NCBI GenBank assembly: GCA_963839365.1
Contig: CAWIUT010000003.1
Coordinates: forward strand, 186,001-250,000
Source: DASSKA01 sp963839365
GTDB taxonomy: Bacteria; Actinomycetota; Actinomycetes; Propionibacteriales; Nocardioidaceae
Direction: 5' to 3'
Length of the DNA stretch: 64,000 nucleotides
Shown: positions 25,276-33,786 of the stretch, piece by piece
Position numbering within the stretch: the first letter of the stretch is position 1
Layout: every line of letters starts with the position of its first letter
Notes under the pieces: generated by a model
Told to the model about the DNA's origin: nothing
Seen by the model: the letters and a program-made list of their open reading frames with translations, nothing else
Database searches by the model: none
Position numbers and translations under genes: made by a program

Positions 25276-26181
25276 GTGCACACCTCGCTCGCCCGTGACC
25301 TCCTCGTGCTCGAGGAGCGGACCTGGCAGCAGCGGCGCGAGGCACACGAGACCCGGGTGGACGCGTGGACCCGCTCGCACCTCGAACGCCGCAAGCGCGG
25401 AGAGAGGCACCCGGTCGAGGACTTCTTGTTCACCTACTACGCCCAGCGTCCTGCGGCGCTGCGCCGGTGGCACCCCGGCTTCGGGGCCGGGCTGGCCGGC
25501 GAGGCCGCAGCGTCGTACTCGGGTCTGAAGGGGTACGTCGCCACGACGGGCTCGGCCGGCGCGGCCGTGGTCACCGTCCCGGTCCAGCACGTCGCCTCGC
25601 AGCGCCCGCTGGTCTCCGCGGTGCACGAGCTGCTGACCGCGACCGCCTCCCGGCCGGCGCAGCTCGGCTGCTTCGGGATGCACGAGTGGGCGATGGTCTA
25701 CCGGTTGGGCCGGGACGAGGTGCGCCATGCCGAGTGGCCGCTGCGACTCGGCTCCGCGGGCACCGACGAGGTGGTGGAGTCACACCGGATCGCGTGCTCC
25801 CACTTCGATGCGTTCCGGTTCTTCACCGACGACGCGCGCCCGTTGAACCAGCTGCGCCCGCGCCGCGACGACCGGGCGTCGTTCGAGCAGCCCGGCTGCC
25901 TGCACGCCGGGATGGACCTGTACAAGCACGCGTTCCGGCTCTCGCCGATGGTGTGCTCGGACCTGGTGGCGGACTGCTTCGAGCTGGCACGCGACATCCG
26001 GGTGCTCGACATGCGCGCCTCGCCGTACGACCTCTCCGCGCTCGGCTACTCGCCGGTGCGTGTGGAGACGGTGGAGGGCAAGCAGGAGTACGTCGCAGCG
26101 CAGCGCTCGTTCGCCGAGCGGGGCGCGCCGCTGCGCGCTCGGCTGGTCGAGGAGTGCGAGCGGCTGCTCGCCGTCGGATGA
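25276..26181 (+). CDS. Conserved actinobacterial protein, often annotated 3-methyladenine DNA glycosylase
   Basis: 301 aa. Begins VHTSLARDLLVLEERTWQQR and contains HPVEDFLFTYYAQRPAALRR and LGCFGMHEWAMVYR. I recognise the family as one commonly labelled 3-methyladenine DNA glycosylase in actinobacterial genomes, but I see no helix-hairpin-helix or known glycosylase catalytic motif, so that name should be treated with doubt. TACCCT at 25264-25269 ends 6 bp before the GTG, suggesting a leaderless message. It is convergent with the amidase. Confidence 0.75.
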   Translation: MHTSLARDLLVLEERTWQQRREAHETRVDAWTRSHLERRKRGERHPVEDFLFTYYAQRPAALRRWHPGFGAGLAGEAAASYSGLKGYVATTGSAGAAVVTVPVQHVASQRPLVSAVHELLTATASRPAQLGCFGMHEWAMVYRLGRDEVRHAEWPLRLGSAGTDEVVESHRIACSHFDAFRFFTDDARPLNQLRPRRDDRASFEQPGCLHAGMDLYKHAFRLSPMVCSDLVADCFELARDIRVLDMRASPYDLSALGYSPVRVETVEGKQEYVAAQRSFAERGAPLRARLVEECERLLAVG

Positions 26182-26208
26182 CCAGGTCCACACCGACCGG
26201 CCGGTAGC

Positions 26209-27624
26209 TCACCAGCAGGGCGGATGGCGGTCGGCCCAGGAGCAGGTGTCCTCGACCTGGGCGCACAGCGCCAGCAGCCGGTGGTCCTCCCCCGGCCGGC
26301 CGGCCAGCATCGCCCCGACCGGCAGGCCCTGCGGGGTCGTGTGCAGCGGCAGCGAGGCAGCCGGCATGCCGGTCAGGTTCCACACCGACGTGAACGGCGT
26401 GAACCGTTTCTGGTTCTCGAAGTCCCGCAGCGGGTCCTCGTCGTCGCGGATCTGGCCCAGCTTCAGCGGCGGCTGCGCCAGGGTGGGCGTGAGCACGGCG
26501 TCGTAGGGCGCGAGGTGTGCCAGGGTGCGCGCCGCGACCTGCCGCAGCTGGCTGATCGCCACCCCGAACTCCGGTCCGCCGACCGTGCCGCCGCGCTGCT
26601 GCAGCCAGCGGGTGAGCGGACGCATCAGGTGCTCCGCCCCGGGAGGCACCGGCCACAACGCGGTGAGCACCGCCCAGCAGGTCTCGAACGTCGGCACCGC
26701 GTCCTCGCCGATCGGGACCTCGATCTCCTCGACCTCGTGGCCGAGACCGAGCAGAAGACCGCTCGCGATGTCGTAGGACTGCAGGCACTCCGGGTGCACC
26801 TCGGCGTCGGCGATGACCGGGGTCGCGAACCGGGCGATCCGCATACGGGGCGGCTCGCGGTCGCACCACTCGAGGTAGCTTTGGCCGGCCGGCAGCGGCG
26901 GTGCCCAGTACGGGTCGCCCACCGCCGGTCCGGACATCACGTCCAGCAACGCCGCGGCATCCCGGACCGTGCGGGCCAAGGACCCCGACGTGCCGAGCCC
27001 CACCGGGTCGCCGTACACCGGTCCGCCGCTGATCCGGCCACGGCTGGGCTTGAACCCGAACAGCCCACAGCAGCTGGCCGGGATCCGGATCGACCCGCCG
27101 CCGTCGGACCCTTGCGCGAGCGGGAGCAGGCCGGCCGCCACCGCCGCGGCGGCCCCACCGCTGGACCCGCCGGCCATCCGCTCGAGGTCGTACGGCGTGC
27201 GCGCCGGCGGGGCGACCGCCGGCTCGGTGTAGCAGGGCGACCCGAACTCCGGGGTGTTGGTCTTCCCGAGACTGACCAGGCCGGCCCGCTCGATGCGCAG
27301 CACCACCTCGTCGGAGACCTCCGGCACGTAGTCGGCCATGGTCGCCGAGCCGAACGTGGTGCGCACCCCCGCGGTCATGTTCAGGTCCTTGATGGCAGTG
27401 GGCACCCCGAACAGCGGCGAGCGGTCCTCCGCGTCCGGGGGCGCCTCCAGCCGCGCCGCACGCTCGCGGGCCGCGTCAGCGGTGACCGTGACGAAGGCAC
27501 CGACCTCGTCCGAGAGCAGGCTGATCCGGTCCAGGTAGTGCTCAACGAGGTCGACCGGTGACACCTCGCCGCTGCGGATCGCCTCGCCCTGTTCGAGCGC
27601 GGTGAGCTCGTGCAGTTCTGCCAT
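26209..27624 (-). CDS. Amidase signature family hydrolase
   Basis: 471 aa. The Ser-cisSer-Lys triad is visible: Lys79 in GVPTAIKDLN, the AGGSSGG loop at about residues 151-157, and the nucleophile Ser178 in GSDGGGSIR. A short domain C-terminal to NLTGMPAASLPLH follows. It is clearly not GatA, since a separate gatCAB operon is present and the C-terminal region differs. It could be a general acylamidase or 6-aminohexanoate-type hydrolase; no substrate clue comes from the neighbours. The 190 bp upstream of its start hold no gene. Confidence 0.9.
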   Translation of the reverse strand: MAELHELTALEQGEAIRSGEVSPVDLVEHYLDRISLLSDEVGAFVTVTADAARERAARLEAPPDAEDRSPLFGVPTAIKDLNMTAGVRTTFGSATMADYVPEVSDEVVLRIERAGLVSLGKTNTPEFGSPCYTEPAVAPPARTPYDLERMAGGSSGGAAAAVAAGLLPLAQGSDGGGSIRIPASCCGLFGFKPSRGRISGGPVYGDPVGLGTSGSLARTVRDAAALLDVMSGPAVGDPYWAPPLPAGQSYLEWCDREPPRMRIARFATPVIADAEVHPECLQSYDIASGLLLGLGHEVEEIEVPIGEDAVPTFETCWAVLTALWPVPPGAEHLMRPLTRWLQQRGGTVGGPEFGVAISQLRQVAARTLAHLAPYDAVLTPTLAQPPLKLGQIRDDEDPLRDFENQKRFTPFTSVWNLTGMPAASLPLHTTPQGLPVGAMLAGRPGEDHRLLALCAQVEDTCSWADRHPPCW

Positions 27625-27817
27625 GACCGCACGCTACTGCTCGGCCGCGGATCCGGCTCCCCCTCGCGCGAGCGGCCGACCATGGCCCGCCCGGGCTACC
27701 CGGACACGGCAACAGCGTGTCATTCGTCACCGATATCCGATTGGTTCGCGCGTGTTCTGCCGCGCCGGGCCGATTAACCCTGGTGAGATTGGCAACGTAT
27801 CAGTGGGAGGAAAAAAC

Positions 27818-27961
27818 ATGCAGACCCTGCTCGACCGCCTGACGGCGGACCAACACCACGGTGTGGCCGGACAGGCCGACACCTGCCGCTGCGGACAGCC
27901 GCTGGAGGTGTGCACCTCGACGTACTGCCCCCGCTGCGGCACCGCGCTGCACGCCCACTGA
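27818..27961 (+). CDS. 47-aa cysteine-rich zinc-ribbon-like protein
   Basis: Five cysteines lie in the second half: Cys23 and Cys25 in CRC, Cys32, then Cys37 and Cys40 in YCPRCG, with two histidines at the end. This pattern predicts one bound zinc. A strong GGGAGG lies 7 bp before the ATG, and an A-tract separates them, so translation is likely. The N-terminal 20 residues look helical (MQTLLDRLTADQHHG). The gene converges on cimA with 17 bp between stops. No known family is recognised. Confidence 0.7.
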   Translation: MQTLLDRLTADQHHGVAGQADTCRCGQPLEVCTSTYCPRCGTALHAH

Positions 27962-27978
27962 CCCGTCGCGGGGACTGG

Positions 27979-29577
27979 TCACCGCACGCGTTGCTGGCGT
28001 CGGCTGTGTCGGTGCAGCCCGAAGTTCAACGCGTCGCCGAGCGCACCCCAGGACGCCTCGATCACGTTGTGGCCCACCCCGACGGTCACCCACGAGCTCT
28101 CACCGTCGCTGGTCTCGATCAGCACCCGGGTGACCGCGTCGGTGCCGTGCCCCTGGTCCAGGATGCGCACCTTGTAGTCGATCAGCTCGAACTTGGCCAC
28201 CTCCGGGTAGGCCTGACCGATCGCCTCCCGCAACGCCTGGTCCAACGCGTTGACCGGCCCGTTGCCCTCCCCTGTCGAGACGATCCGGCTCCCGCCGGCG
28301 TGCAGCTTGATGGTGGCCTCGGAGCCGGCCTCGGCTCCGGGTCGCGAGTCGGTGATCACCCGCCACGACTCCACCTCGAAGTACGACGGGCGGGCGCCCT
28401 CGACCTCCTCGCGCAGCAGCAGCTCGAACGAGGCGTCCGCGGCCTCGAAGGTGTAGCCCGCCGACTCCAGCTCCTTGACCCGCCGGGTGATCCTGGTCAG
28501 CAGCTCCTTGTCACGCCCCAGGTCGAACCCCAGCTCGCGCCCCTTCAGCTCGATGCTGGCCCGACCAGCCATGTCCGAGACCAGCAACCGCATGTCGTTG
28601 CCGACCCCGGCAGGGTCCATGTGCTGGTAGAGGCCGGGGTCCACCTTGATCGCGCTCGCATGCAGGCCGGCCTTGTGGGTGAACGCGCTGACCCCCACGT
28701 ACGGCTGCCGGGCCGCCGGCGGAACGTTGGTGACGTCGGCGACCGCGTGCGCGATCCTCGTCGCCTCGCGCAGCCGTCCCTCCGGCAGCATCGGCCGGCC
28801 GAGCTTCAGCTCCAGGTTGGCCACCACGGACACCAGGTCGGCGTTGCCGGTGCGCTCGCCGTAGCCGTTGACCGTGCCCTGCACGTGGGTGGCACCCGCC
28901 TGCACCGCCGCCAGCGTGTTCGCGACCGCGCAGCCGGTGTCGTTGTGGCAGTGGATCCCGGCCCGCACCCCGGTGGTCTGCACCACGTCGTGGACCACGT
29001 CGGCGACCCAGCCCGGCAGCATCCCGCCGTTGGTGTCGCACAGGGCCACCACCTCGGCCCCCGCCTCCGCCGCGACGCGCAGCACCTCCAGGGCGTAGTC
29101 GCGGTTGGCCCGGTAGCCGTCGAAGAAATGCTCCGCGTCCAGGAAGACCCGCTGCCCCTCGGCGCGCAGGTGCGCGACCGTCTCGCGGACCATCGCCAGG
29201 TTCTCCGCCCGCGTGGTGCGCAGCGCCAGCTCGACGTGCCGGTCGTGCGCCTTGGCGACCAAGGTCACCACCCCGGCGCCGCTGTCCCGCAGCGCCGCGA
29301 CCAGCGGGTCGTCGGCCGCCTTCACGCCGGCACGGCGGGTCGCGCCGAACGCGGCCAGCCGGGCGTTCTCGAGGTCCAGCTCGGTGCGCGCGCGGGCGAA
29401 GAACTCGGTGTCCTTGGGGTTGGCTCCCGGCCAGCCGCCCTCGATGTAGCCGACACCGAGCGCATCGAGCTGGCGCGCGATCGCGAGCTTGTCGGCCACG
29501 GAGAGGTTCAGCCCCTCCTGCTGCGCGCCGTCGCGCAGGGTGGTGTCGTAGACGTGGAAGGCTTCGCTGCTGCTCAT
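27979..29577 (-). CDS. cimA: (R)-citramalate synthase
   Basis: 532 aa. Condenses pyruvate and acetyl-CoA to citramalate, giving a threonine-independent route to 2-oxobutyrate and isoleucine. The DRE-TIM start is VYDTTLRDGAQQEG; HCHNDTGCAVANTLAA is the metal-binding HxHND motif and GTVNGYGERTGNADL follows. A C-terminal LeuA-type allosteric domain runs from about residue 380. It resembles the CimA/LeuA-2 branch rather than 2-isopropylmalate synthase. An attenuator with an Ile-rich leader peptide lies upstream, consistent with an isoleucine role. Confidence 0.93.
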   Translation of the reverse strand: MSSSEAFHVYDTTLRDGAQQEGLNLSVADKLAIARQLDALGVGYIEGGWPGANPKDTEFFARARTELDLENARLAAFGATRRAGVKAADDPLVAALRDSGAGVVTLVAKAHDRHVELALRTTRAENLAMVRETVAHLRAEGQRVFLDAEHFFDGYRANRDYALEVLRVAAEAGAEVVALCDTNGGMLPGWVADVVHDVVQTTGVRAGIHCHNDTGCAVANTLAAVQAGATHVQGTVNGYGERTGNADLVSVVANLELKLGRPMLPEGRLREATRIAHAVADVTNVPPAARQPYVGVSAFTHKAGLHASAIKVDPGLYQHMDPAGVGNDMRLLVSDMAGRASIELKGRELGFDLGRDKELLTRITRRVKELESAGYTFEAADASFELLLREEVEGARPSYFEVESWRVITDSRPGAEAGSEATIKLHAGGSRIVSTGEGNGPVNALDQALREAIGQAYPEVAKFELIDYKVRILDQGHGTDAVTRVLIETSDGESSWVTVGVGHNVIEASWGALGDALNFGLHRHSRRQQRVR

Positions 29578-29635
29578 CACTGCTCGTCCCGGGTCGGAGG
29601 TGTCAGGGCAATCACAGGGCACACACAGGGCAAAC

Positions 29636-29662
29636 AAAAAACCTCCCGTCGGGGACGAGAGG
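29636..29662 (-). terminator. Attenuator terminator before cimA
   Basis: On the minus strand a 9-bp stem (CCTCTCGTC with GACGGGAGG, one U-G pair, CCC loop) is followed directly by six T. It lies 59 bp before cimA and 27 bp after the leader-peptide stop. A second hairpin (29665-29675 with 29681-29691) sits between leader and terminator and could act as pause or antiterminator partner. Confidence 0.8.
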
Positions 29663-29689
29663 TCAGCGCGTCTGAGAGGCTCAGGCGCG

Positions 29690-29719
29690 CTAGCTGATAA
29701 TGATCTGCCGCTGGTGCAT
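29690..29719 (-). CDS. Leader peptide of the cimA attenuator, MHQRQIIIS
   Basis: A nine-codon reading frame, ATG to TAG, holds three consecutive isoleucine codons (ATC ATT ATC). It is followed by a hairpin, an intrinsic terminator with a six-T tail and cimA, the layout of a classic amino-acid attenuator. When charged tRNA-Ile is scarce, ribosomes would stall on the Ile run and prevent terminator formation. Sequence and order are seen directly; the mechanism is inferred from known attenuators. There is no strong ribosome site upstream, so a leaderless or short-leader start is possible. Confidence 0.75.
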   Translation of the reverse strand: MHQRQIIIS

Positions 29720-29783
29720 GTCCCAGAGTCTGCCACCACGGTCCGGCACGTGGGCCGGGATCTCGCGATCCGGATACCTGGTT

Positions 29784-31454
29784 TCAGTAGCCGAGCAGGC
29801 CGCCCAGCATCGTGCCGGCCCCCCAGGGCGCTCCGCCGCCCGGCGCCCAGTCCACCCCCCCGGTGCCCGCGACGTAGCCGCACATCACCGCGCCCGCGGC
29901 CAGCAGCAGCGCGACGATCCGGGTCGGCCAGGCGCCCGTGCTCAGCCGGCCGACCAGCGCCCGGGTCGGTCGGCGCACCCGTCCGGAGCCGGGGCCGCAC
30001 CACAGCGCGAGAGCCAGCACCACCCCCGTCACCGCGAGGGCGGGCCCCTGGGGGGCGCGGAAGAGCAGGTACCCGATGCCGGCGGCGAACGCCAGCCCGA
30101 CGGCACAGGCCACCAGGACCACCGTTCCCACCGCGGCCACGAGGAGGTACCACGGCGTGCTCAGAGCGGTCAGCAGCCCGTCGTACCAGCGGCTGCGGCC
30201 TCGCCGCCACCTCCGCTCCCGCGCCGCCTCCGTCATCCACGACCCGGTGCGCAGCAGCAGCGCCAGGACCCCGATGGGCACCAAGGAGAGGTACGGCGCG
30301 ACGGCGAACCCGGCGACCACGAGGGCGAACAGGGCCGCCAGCAGGACGGCCTGCCGGACCGGCGACCCCGTGCCCGGCCGCGGGGCCCACTCCTCCTCGG
30401 GTGACGAGTCCTCCTCGGGTGACCAGTCCTCGTCCTCGAGGTCGTCCTCGTCCACCCACGGCTCGGCACCGGGCAGCGCCCGCGTCGGGCCCACCGGCGC
30501 AGCCCGGCCGCTCAGCGTGACCGGTCCGGGGGCGGTGCCGGAATCCACCAGACCGGTGGGGTCGTCGTCGGGCGCCTCGGCGAGCACCATCGGCATGGTC
30601 GGTTCCGGGGACCGCCGCCAGGGCACGAGCCGCACGGTGCGCTCGTCGGAGCCCTCGGGAGGGCGCAGCGCCGCGAGCAGCGCCGCGGTCTCGGGCCGGT
30701 CCTCCGGCTCGGGTGCCAGCGCCTGCTCCAGGAGGGGCAGCAGGTCGGTCGGCACGCCGGCCAGGTCGTGCTCGCCCCGGCGCACCCGGTCCATGATCGC
30801 CACGGCCGGCCCGGTGCCGAACGGCGGCTCTCCGGTGGCCGCGAACGCCACCGTCGCGGCCCAGGAGTGCACGTCGGAGGCCGCGGTCGCGTCCTCGCCG
30901 TACAGGATCTCCGGCGCCAGGTAGCCCGGAGTGCCCAGCAGCCAGCCGGTGTGCGTCAGGCGTGGGTCGTCGGCGACCCGGGCGAGCCCGAAGTCGATGA
31001 GCACCGGGGAGCGGCCCTCCAGCAGCACGTTCGAGGGCTTCACGTCCCGGTGCAGCACCCCCACGGTGTGCACCGCGATCACCGCCTCGGCCAGCCCGGC
31101 CGCGAACCAGCGCAGGTCGCCGCCCCCGATCGGGCCGTGCTGACGGATGTGCTGGTGCAGCGACAGCCCGGGCACGTAGCGGGTGGCGACATAGGGCGTC
31201 TCGCCCCATGGGTCCGCGTCGATCACCTCGGCGACCCGCGGGCTGCGCACCCGGCCCAGCGAGGCGACCTCCCGGGCCAGCCGTTCCCGGCTCTCCTCGT
31301 CGCCGACCACCTGCGGACGAAGCACCTTGAGCGCGACCCGTCGACCCTCCGGTGAGCGGGCCAGGTAGACCAGTCCCATGCCGCCCTCGCCGATCTTCGC
31401 GAGCAGCAGGTACGGGCCCACCCGCGCGGCGGGGGGCGGAGTCGCAGCGCTCAC
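29784..31454 (-). CDS. Membrane-anchored serine/threonine protein kinase
   Basis: 556 aa. The Hanks-type kinase is complete: glycine loop GEGGMGLVY (22-30), Lys43 in VALKVL, HRDVKPSNVLL with catalytic Asp137, DFGLA with Asp154, and a GTPGYLAPE activation segment. A Pro/acidic linker (EDEDWSPEEDSSPEEEW) follows. The C-terminal 190 residues have four to five hydrophobic helices instead of the single helix plus PASTA repeats of PknB. It begins with GTG 22 bp after the ilvE stop, so it belongs to the leuB-ilvE run. Substrates are unknown. Confidence 0.92.
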   Translation of the reverse strand: MSAATPPPAARVGPYLLLAKIGEGGMGLVYLARSPEGRRVALKVLRPQVVGDEESRERLAREVASLGRVRSPRVAEVIDADPWGETPYVATRYVPGLSLHQHIRQHGPIGGGDLRWFAAGLAEAVIAVHTVGVLHRDVKPSNVLLEGRSPVLIDFGLARVADDPRLTHTGWLLGTPGYLAPEILYGEDATAASDVHSWAATVAFAATGEPPFGTGPAVAIMDRVRRGEHDLAGVPTDLLPLLEQALAPEPEDRPETAALLAALRPPEGSDERTVRLVPWRRSPEPTMPMVLAEAPDDDPTGLVDSGTAPGPVTLSGRAAPVGPTRALPGAEPWVDEDDLEDEDWSPEEDSSPEEEWAPRPGTGSPVRQAVLLAALFALVVAGFAVAPYLSLVPIGVLALLLRTGSWMTEAARERRWRRGRSRWYDGLLTALSTPWYLLVAAVGTVVLVACAVGLAFAAGIGYLLFRAPQGPALAVTGVVLALALWCGPGSGRVRRPTRALVGRLSTGAWPTRIVALLLAAGAVMCGYVAGTGGVDWAPGGGAPWGAGTMLGGLLGY

Positions 31455-31476
31455 CCGGTCAACGGTAGTCCAGGGG

Positions 31477-32571
31477 TCACACGACCCGGTGCATCCACCC
31501 GAAGGTGTCCTCGGCGCGTCCGTACTGGATGTCGACCAGGGTCTGCCGGACCTTCGACGTGACCGGACCCGCCTGCTCCCCGGGGTGCCCGACCTCCCCG
31601 CCGCGCCACTTCAGCGTGCCCACCGGCGTGACCACCGCAGCGGTGCCGCAGGCGAACACCTCGGTGATCCGCCCCGAGGTCACGCCGTCGCGCCACTCGT
31701 CGATGGAGAACCGCCGCTCCTCCACCCGGTGGCCGAGCTTGCCGCACAGCTCCACGATCGAGGACCGGGTGATGCCCTCCAAGATGGTGCCGGACAGCTC
31801 GGGGGTGACGATCGTGCCGTCGTCGTGCACGAAGTAGAGGTTCATGCCGCCGAGCTCCTCCACCCACCGGCGCTCGACGGTGTCGAGGAAGGCGACCTGC
31901 TCACAGCCGTTCGCAATGGCCTCCTGCTGGGCGGCCAGCGAGCTGGCGTAGTTGCCGCCGGTCTTGGCGGCACCGGTGCCGCCGACCCCGGCGCGGGAGT
32001 ACTCCTCGGACAGCCAGATGGTCACCGGCTTCGGCCCCTTGGCGAAGTAGGCTCCGGCCGGGGAGGCGATCACCAGGTAGGTGACGTGCCGGGAGGGGCG
32101 CACGCCGAGGAACGCCTCCGAGGCGAACATGAACGGCCGGACGTAGAGGCTCTTCTCGCCTTCGGACTCGGGGACCCACCGTTCGTCGGAGCGGATCAGC
32201 GCGTCCACCGAGGCCACGAAGTCGGGGACCGGAAGCTCCGGCAGCGCCATCCGCCGGGCGGAGCGGGTCATCCGCGCGCCGTTCTCCTCGGGCCGGAACG
32301 TCCACACCGAGCCGTCGTCGTGCCGGTAGGCCTTCAGCCCCTCGAAGATCTCCTGCGCGTAGTGCAGTACGGCGGTGGCGGGGTCCAGGGTCAGCGGCGC
32401 GTACGCCGTGATCCGCGCGTCGTGCCAGCCCGCGTCCGGGGTCCACTCGGCGACGAACATGTGGTCGGTGAAGTGCTGGCCGAAGCCGGGGGCCGCCAGG
32501 ATCTCCGTGAGCCGGTCGCCCGGGACCGGGCTCGTCGTGGGCGAAACCTCGATATCGAGAGAACTCTCCAT
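31477..32571 (-). CDS. ilvE: Branched-chain amino acid aminotransferase
   Basis: 364 aa class IV PLP aminotransferase, last step of Ile, Leu and Val synthesis. Hallmarks are HYAQEIFEGLKAYRHDDGS near residues 90-108, LYVRPFMFASE, KTGGNYASSLAAQ, and the PLP phosphate-binding GTILEGITRSSIVEL and EVFACGTAAVVTPV. The N-terminus MESSLDIEVSPTTSP is typical. AGGAGG lies upstream of ATG 32571 but about 12 bp away, longer than usual. It follows leuB by 28 bp and precedes the kinase. Confidence 0.97.
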   Translation of the reverse strand: MESSLDIEVSPTTSPVPGDRLTEILAAPGFGQHFTDHMFVAEWTPDAGWHDARITAYAPLTLDPATAVLHYAQEIFEGLKAYRHDDGSVWTFRPEENGARMTRSARRMALPELPVPDFVASVDALIRSDERWVPESEGEKSLYVRPFMFASEAFLGVRPSRHVTYLVIASPAGAYFAKGPKPVTIWLSEEYSRAGVGGTGAAKTGGNYASSLAAQQEAIANGCEQVAFLDTVERRWVEELGGMNLYFVHDDGTIVTPELSGTILEGITRSSIVELCGKLGHRVEERRFSIDEWRDGVTSGRITEVFACGTAAVVTPVGTLKWRGGEVGHPGEQAGPVTSKVRQTLVDIQYGRAEDTFGWMHRVV

Positions 32572-32599
32572 GTGCGGAACGCTACCTCCTGCTGAGCGG

Positions 32600-33652
32600 T
32601 CAGCCGGCCACACGGGCGGCGATGGCGTCGCCCACCTCGCTGGTGCGGCGGGGGTCGACACGACGGTCGGCCAGGTCGGCGACCACCGCGTCCTCGACCC
32701 GCCGCGCGGCGGCGTCGAGGCCGAGGTGCTCGAGCAGCAGCGCCGCGGAGAGGATGGCCGCGGTCGGGTCGGCCTTCTGCTGCCCGGCGATGTCCGGCGC
32801 CGAACCGTGCACCGGCTCGAACATGCTGGGCGCGGTGCGGTCCGGGTTCACGTTCCCGCTCGCGGCCAGCCCGATGCCGCCGGTCACCGCGGCGGCGAGG
32901 TCGGTGATGATGTCCCCGAAGAGGTTGTCGGTGACCACCACGTCGAAGCGACCCGGGTCGGTGGCCAAGAAGATCGTGGCGGCGTCGACGTGCAGGTAGT
33001 CCACGCTCACGTCCGGGAACTCGCGGCCGACCTTCTCGACCAGCCGGGACCAGACCGCGCCTGCGTGCACCAGCACGTTGGTCTTGTGCACCAGGGTCAG
33101 GCGGCGCCGCGGGCGCTTGGCTGCCCGCCGGAAGGCGTCGCGGACCACTCGCTCCACCCCGAACGCGGTGTTGATGCTGACCTCGGTGGCGATCTCCTGC
33201 GGCGTCCCGGTCCGGACCAGGCCGCCGTTGCCGACGTACGGGCCCTCCGTGCCCTCGCGGACCACGACGAAGTCCACCTCGCCGGGCTCGGCGAGCGGCG
33301 ACGTGACCCCGGGGAAGATCCGCGAGGGCCGCAGGTTCACGTAGTGGTCGAGCTCGAACCGGAGCCTCAGCAGCAGACCCCGCTCGAGGACCCCCGGCGG
33401 CAGGTTCGGGTCACCCGGCCGGCCGCCGACCGCGCCGAGGAGGATCGCGTCGTGTCCGCGGATCTCCTCCAGCACGGCGTCCGGCAGCACCTCGCCGGTG
33501 GCGAGGTACCGCGCGGCACCGAGGTCGTAGCGGGTGGACTCGAACTTCACATCGTCCGGGGCGGCCTGCTCGAGCACCTTCAGCGCCTCGGCGACCACCT
33601 CCGGACCAATGCCGTCGCCGGGGATCACGGCGAGCTTGAGGGTCTGCGTCAT
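32600..33652 (-). CDS. leuB: 3-isopropylmalate dehydrogenase
   Basis: 350 aa. Oxidises and decarboxylates 3-isopropylmalate with NAD+. The isocitrate-dehydrogenase-family fold shows AVIPGDGIGPEVV at the start, the RTGTPQEIA segment, LTLVHKTNVLVHAG, the metal-binding VTDNLFGDIITDLAAAVTGGIG, and FEPVHGSAPDIAGQ with NAD contacts. The ATG at 33652 follows a 40-aa small gene by 11 bp. It leads the leuB-ilvE-kinase series and probably shares a transcript with it. Confidence 0.97.
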   Translation of the reverse strand: MTQTLKLAVIPGDGIGPEVVAEALKVLEQAAPDDVKFESTRYDLGAARYLATGEVLPDAVLEEIRGHDAILLGAVGGRPGDPNLPPGVLERGLLLRLRFELDHYVNLRPSRIFPGVTSPLAEPGEVDFVVVREGTEGPYVGNGGLVRTGTPQEIATEVSINTAFGVERVVRDAFRRAAKRPRRRLTLVHKTNVLVHAGAVWSRLVEKVGREFPDVSVDYLHVDAATIFLATDPGRFDVVVTDNLFGDIITDLAAAVTGGIGLAASGNVNPDRTAPSMFEPVHGSAPDIAGQQKADPTAAILSAALLLEHLGLDAAARRVEDAVVADLADRRVDPRRTSEVGDAIAARVAG

Positions 33653-33663
33653 GGGGCCCGACC

Positions 33664-33786
33664 CTAGTTGTCGTCAGGCCGCTGGCCCCCGTTGTCCCGC
33701 CGGTCGAGCGCAGTCTGCAGCGCGTCGGCGGCGGCGTCGTTCTGGTTCGGCTTGGCCGGACCCCAGTCCGGGTACATGTCATACAT
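33664..33786 (-). CDS. 40-aa small protein directly upstream of leuB
   Basis: Begins MYDMYPDWGPAKPNQND, then an Ala-rich helix-like part and the tail ALDRRDNGG with a charged end. CGGAG sits 8 bp before the ATG at 33786. Its stop is 11 bp from the leuB ATG, so the two are likely co-translated. No leucine-rich run exists, so it is not a conventional leu attenuator peptide. I do not recognise a family. The longer in-frame reading to 33915 is Arg/Ser-rich and probably not coding. Confidence 0.5.
   Translation of the reverse strand: MYDMYPDWGPAKPNQNDAAADALQTALDRRDNGGQRPDDN

Noticed and set aside
27979..31209. 1076-codon minus-strand frame joining the kinase region to cimA
   Set aside because: Only the cimA part is real. 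The upstream part is an alternate frame of the kinase gene and crosses the attenuator; it is not a fusion protein.
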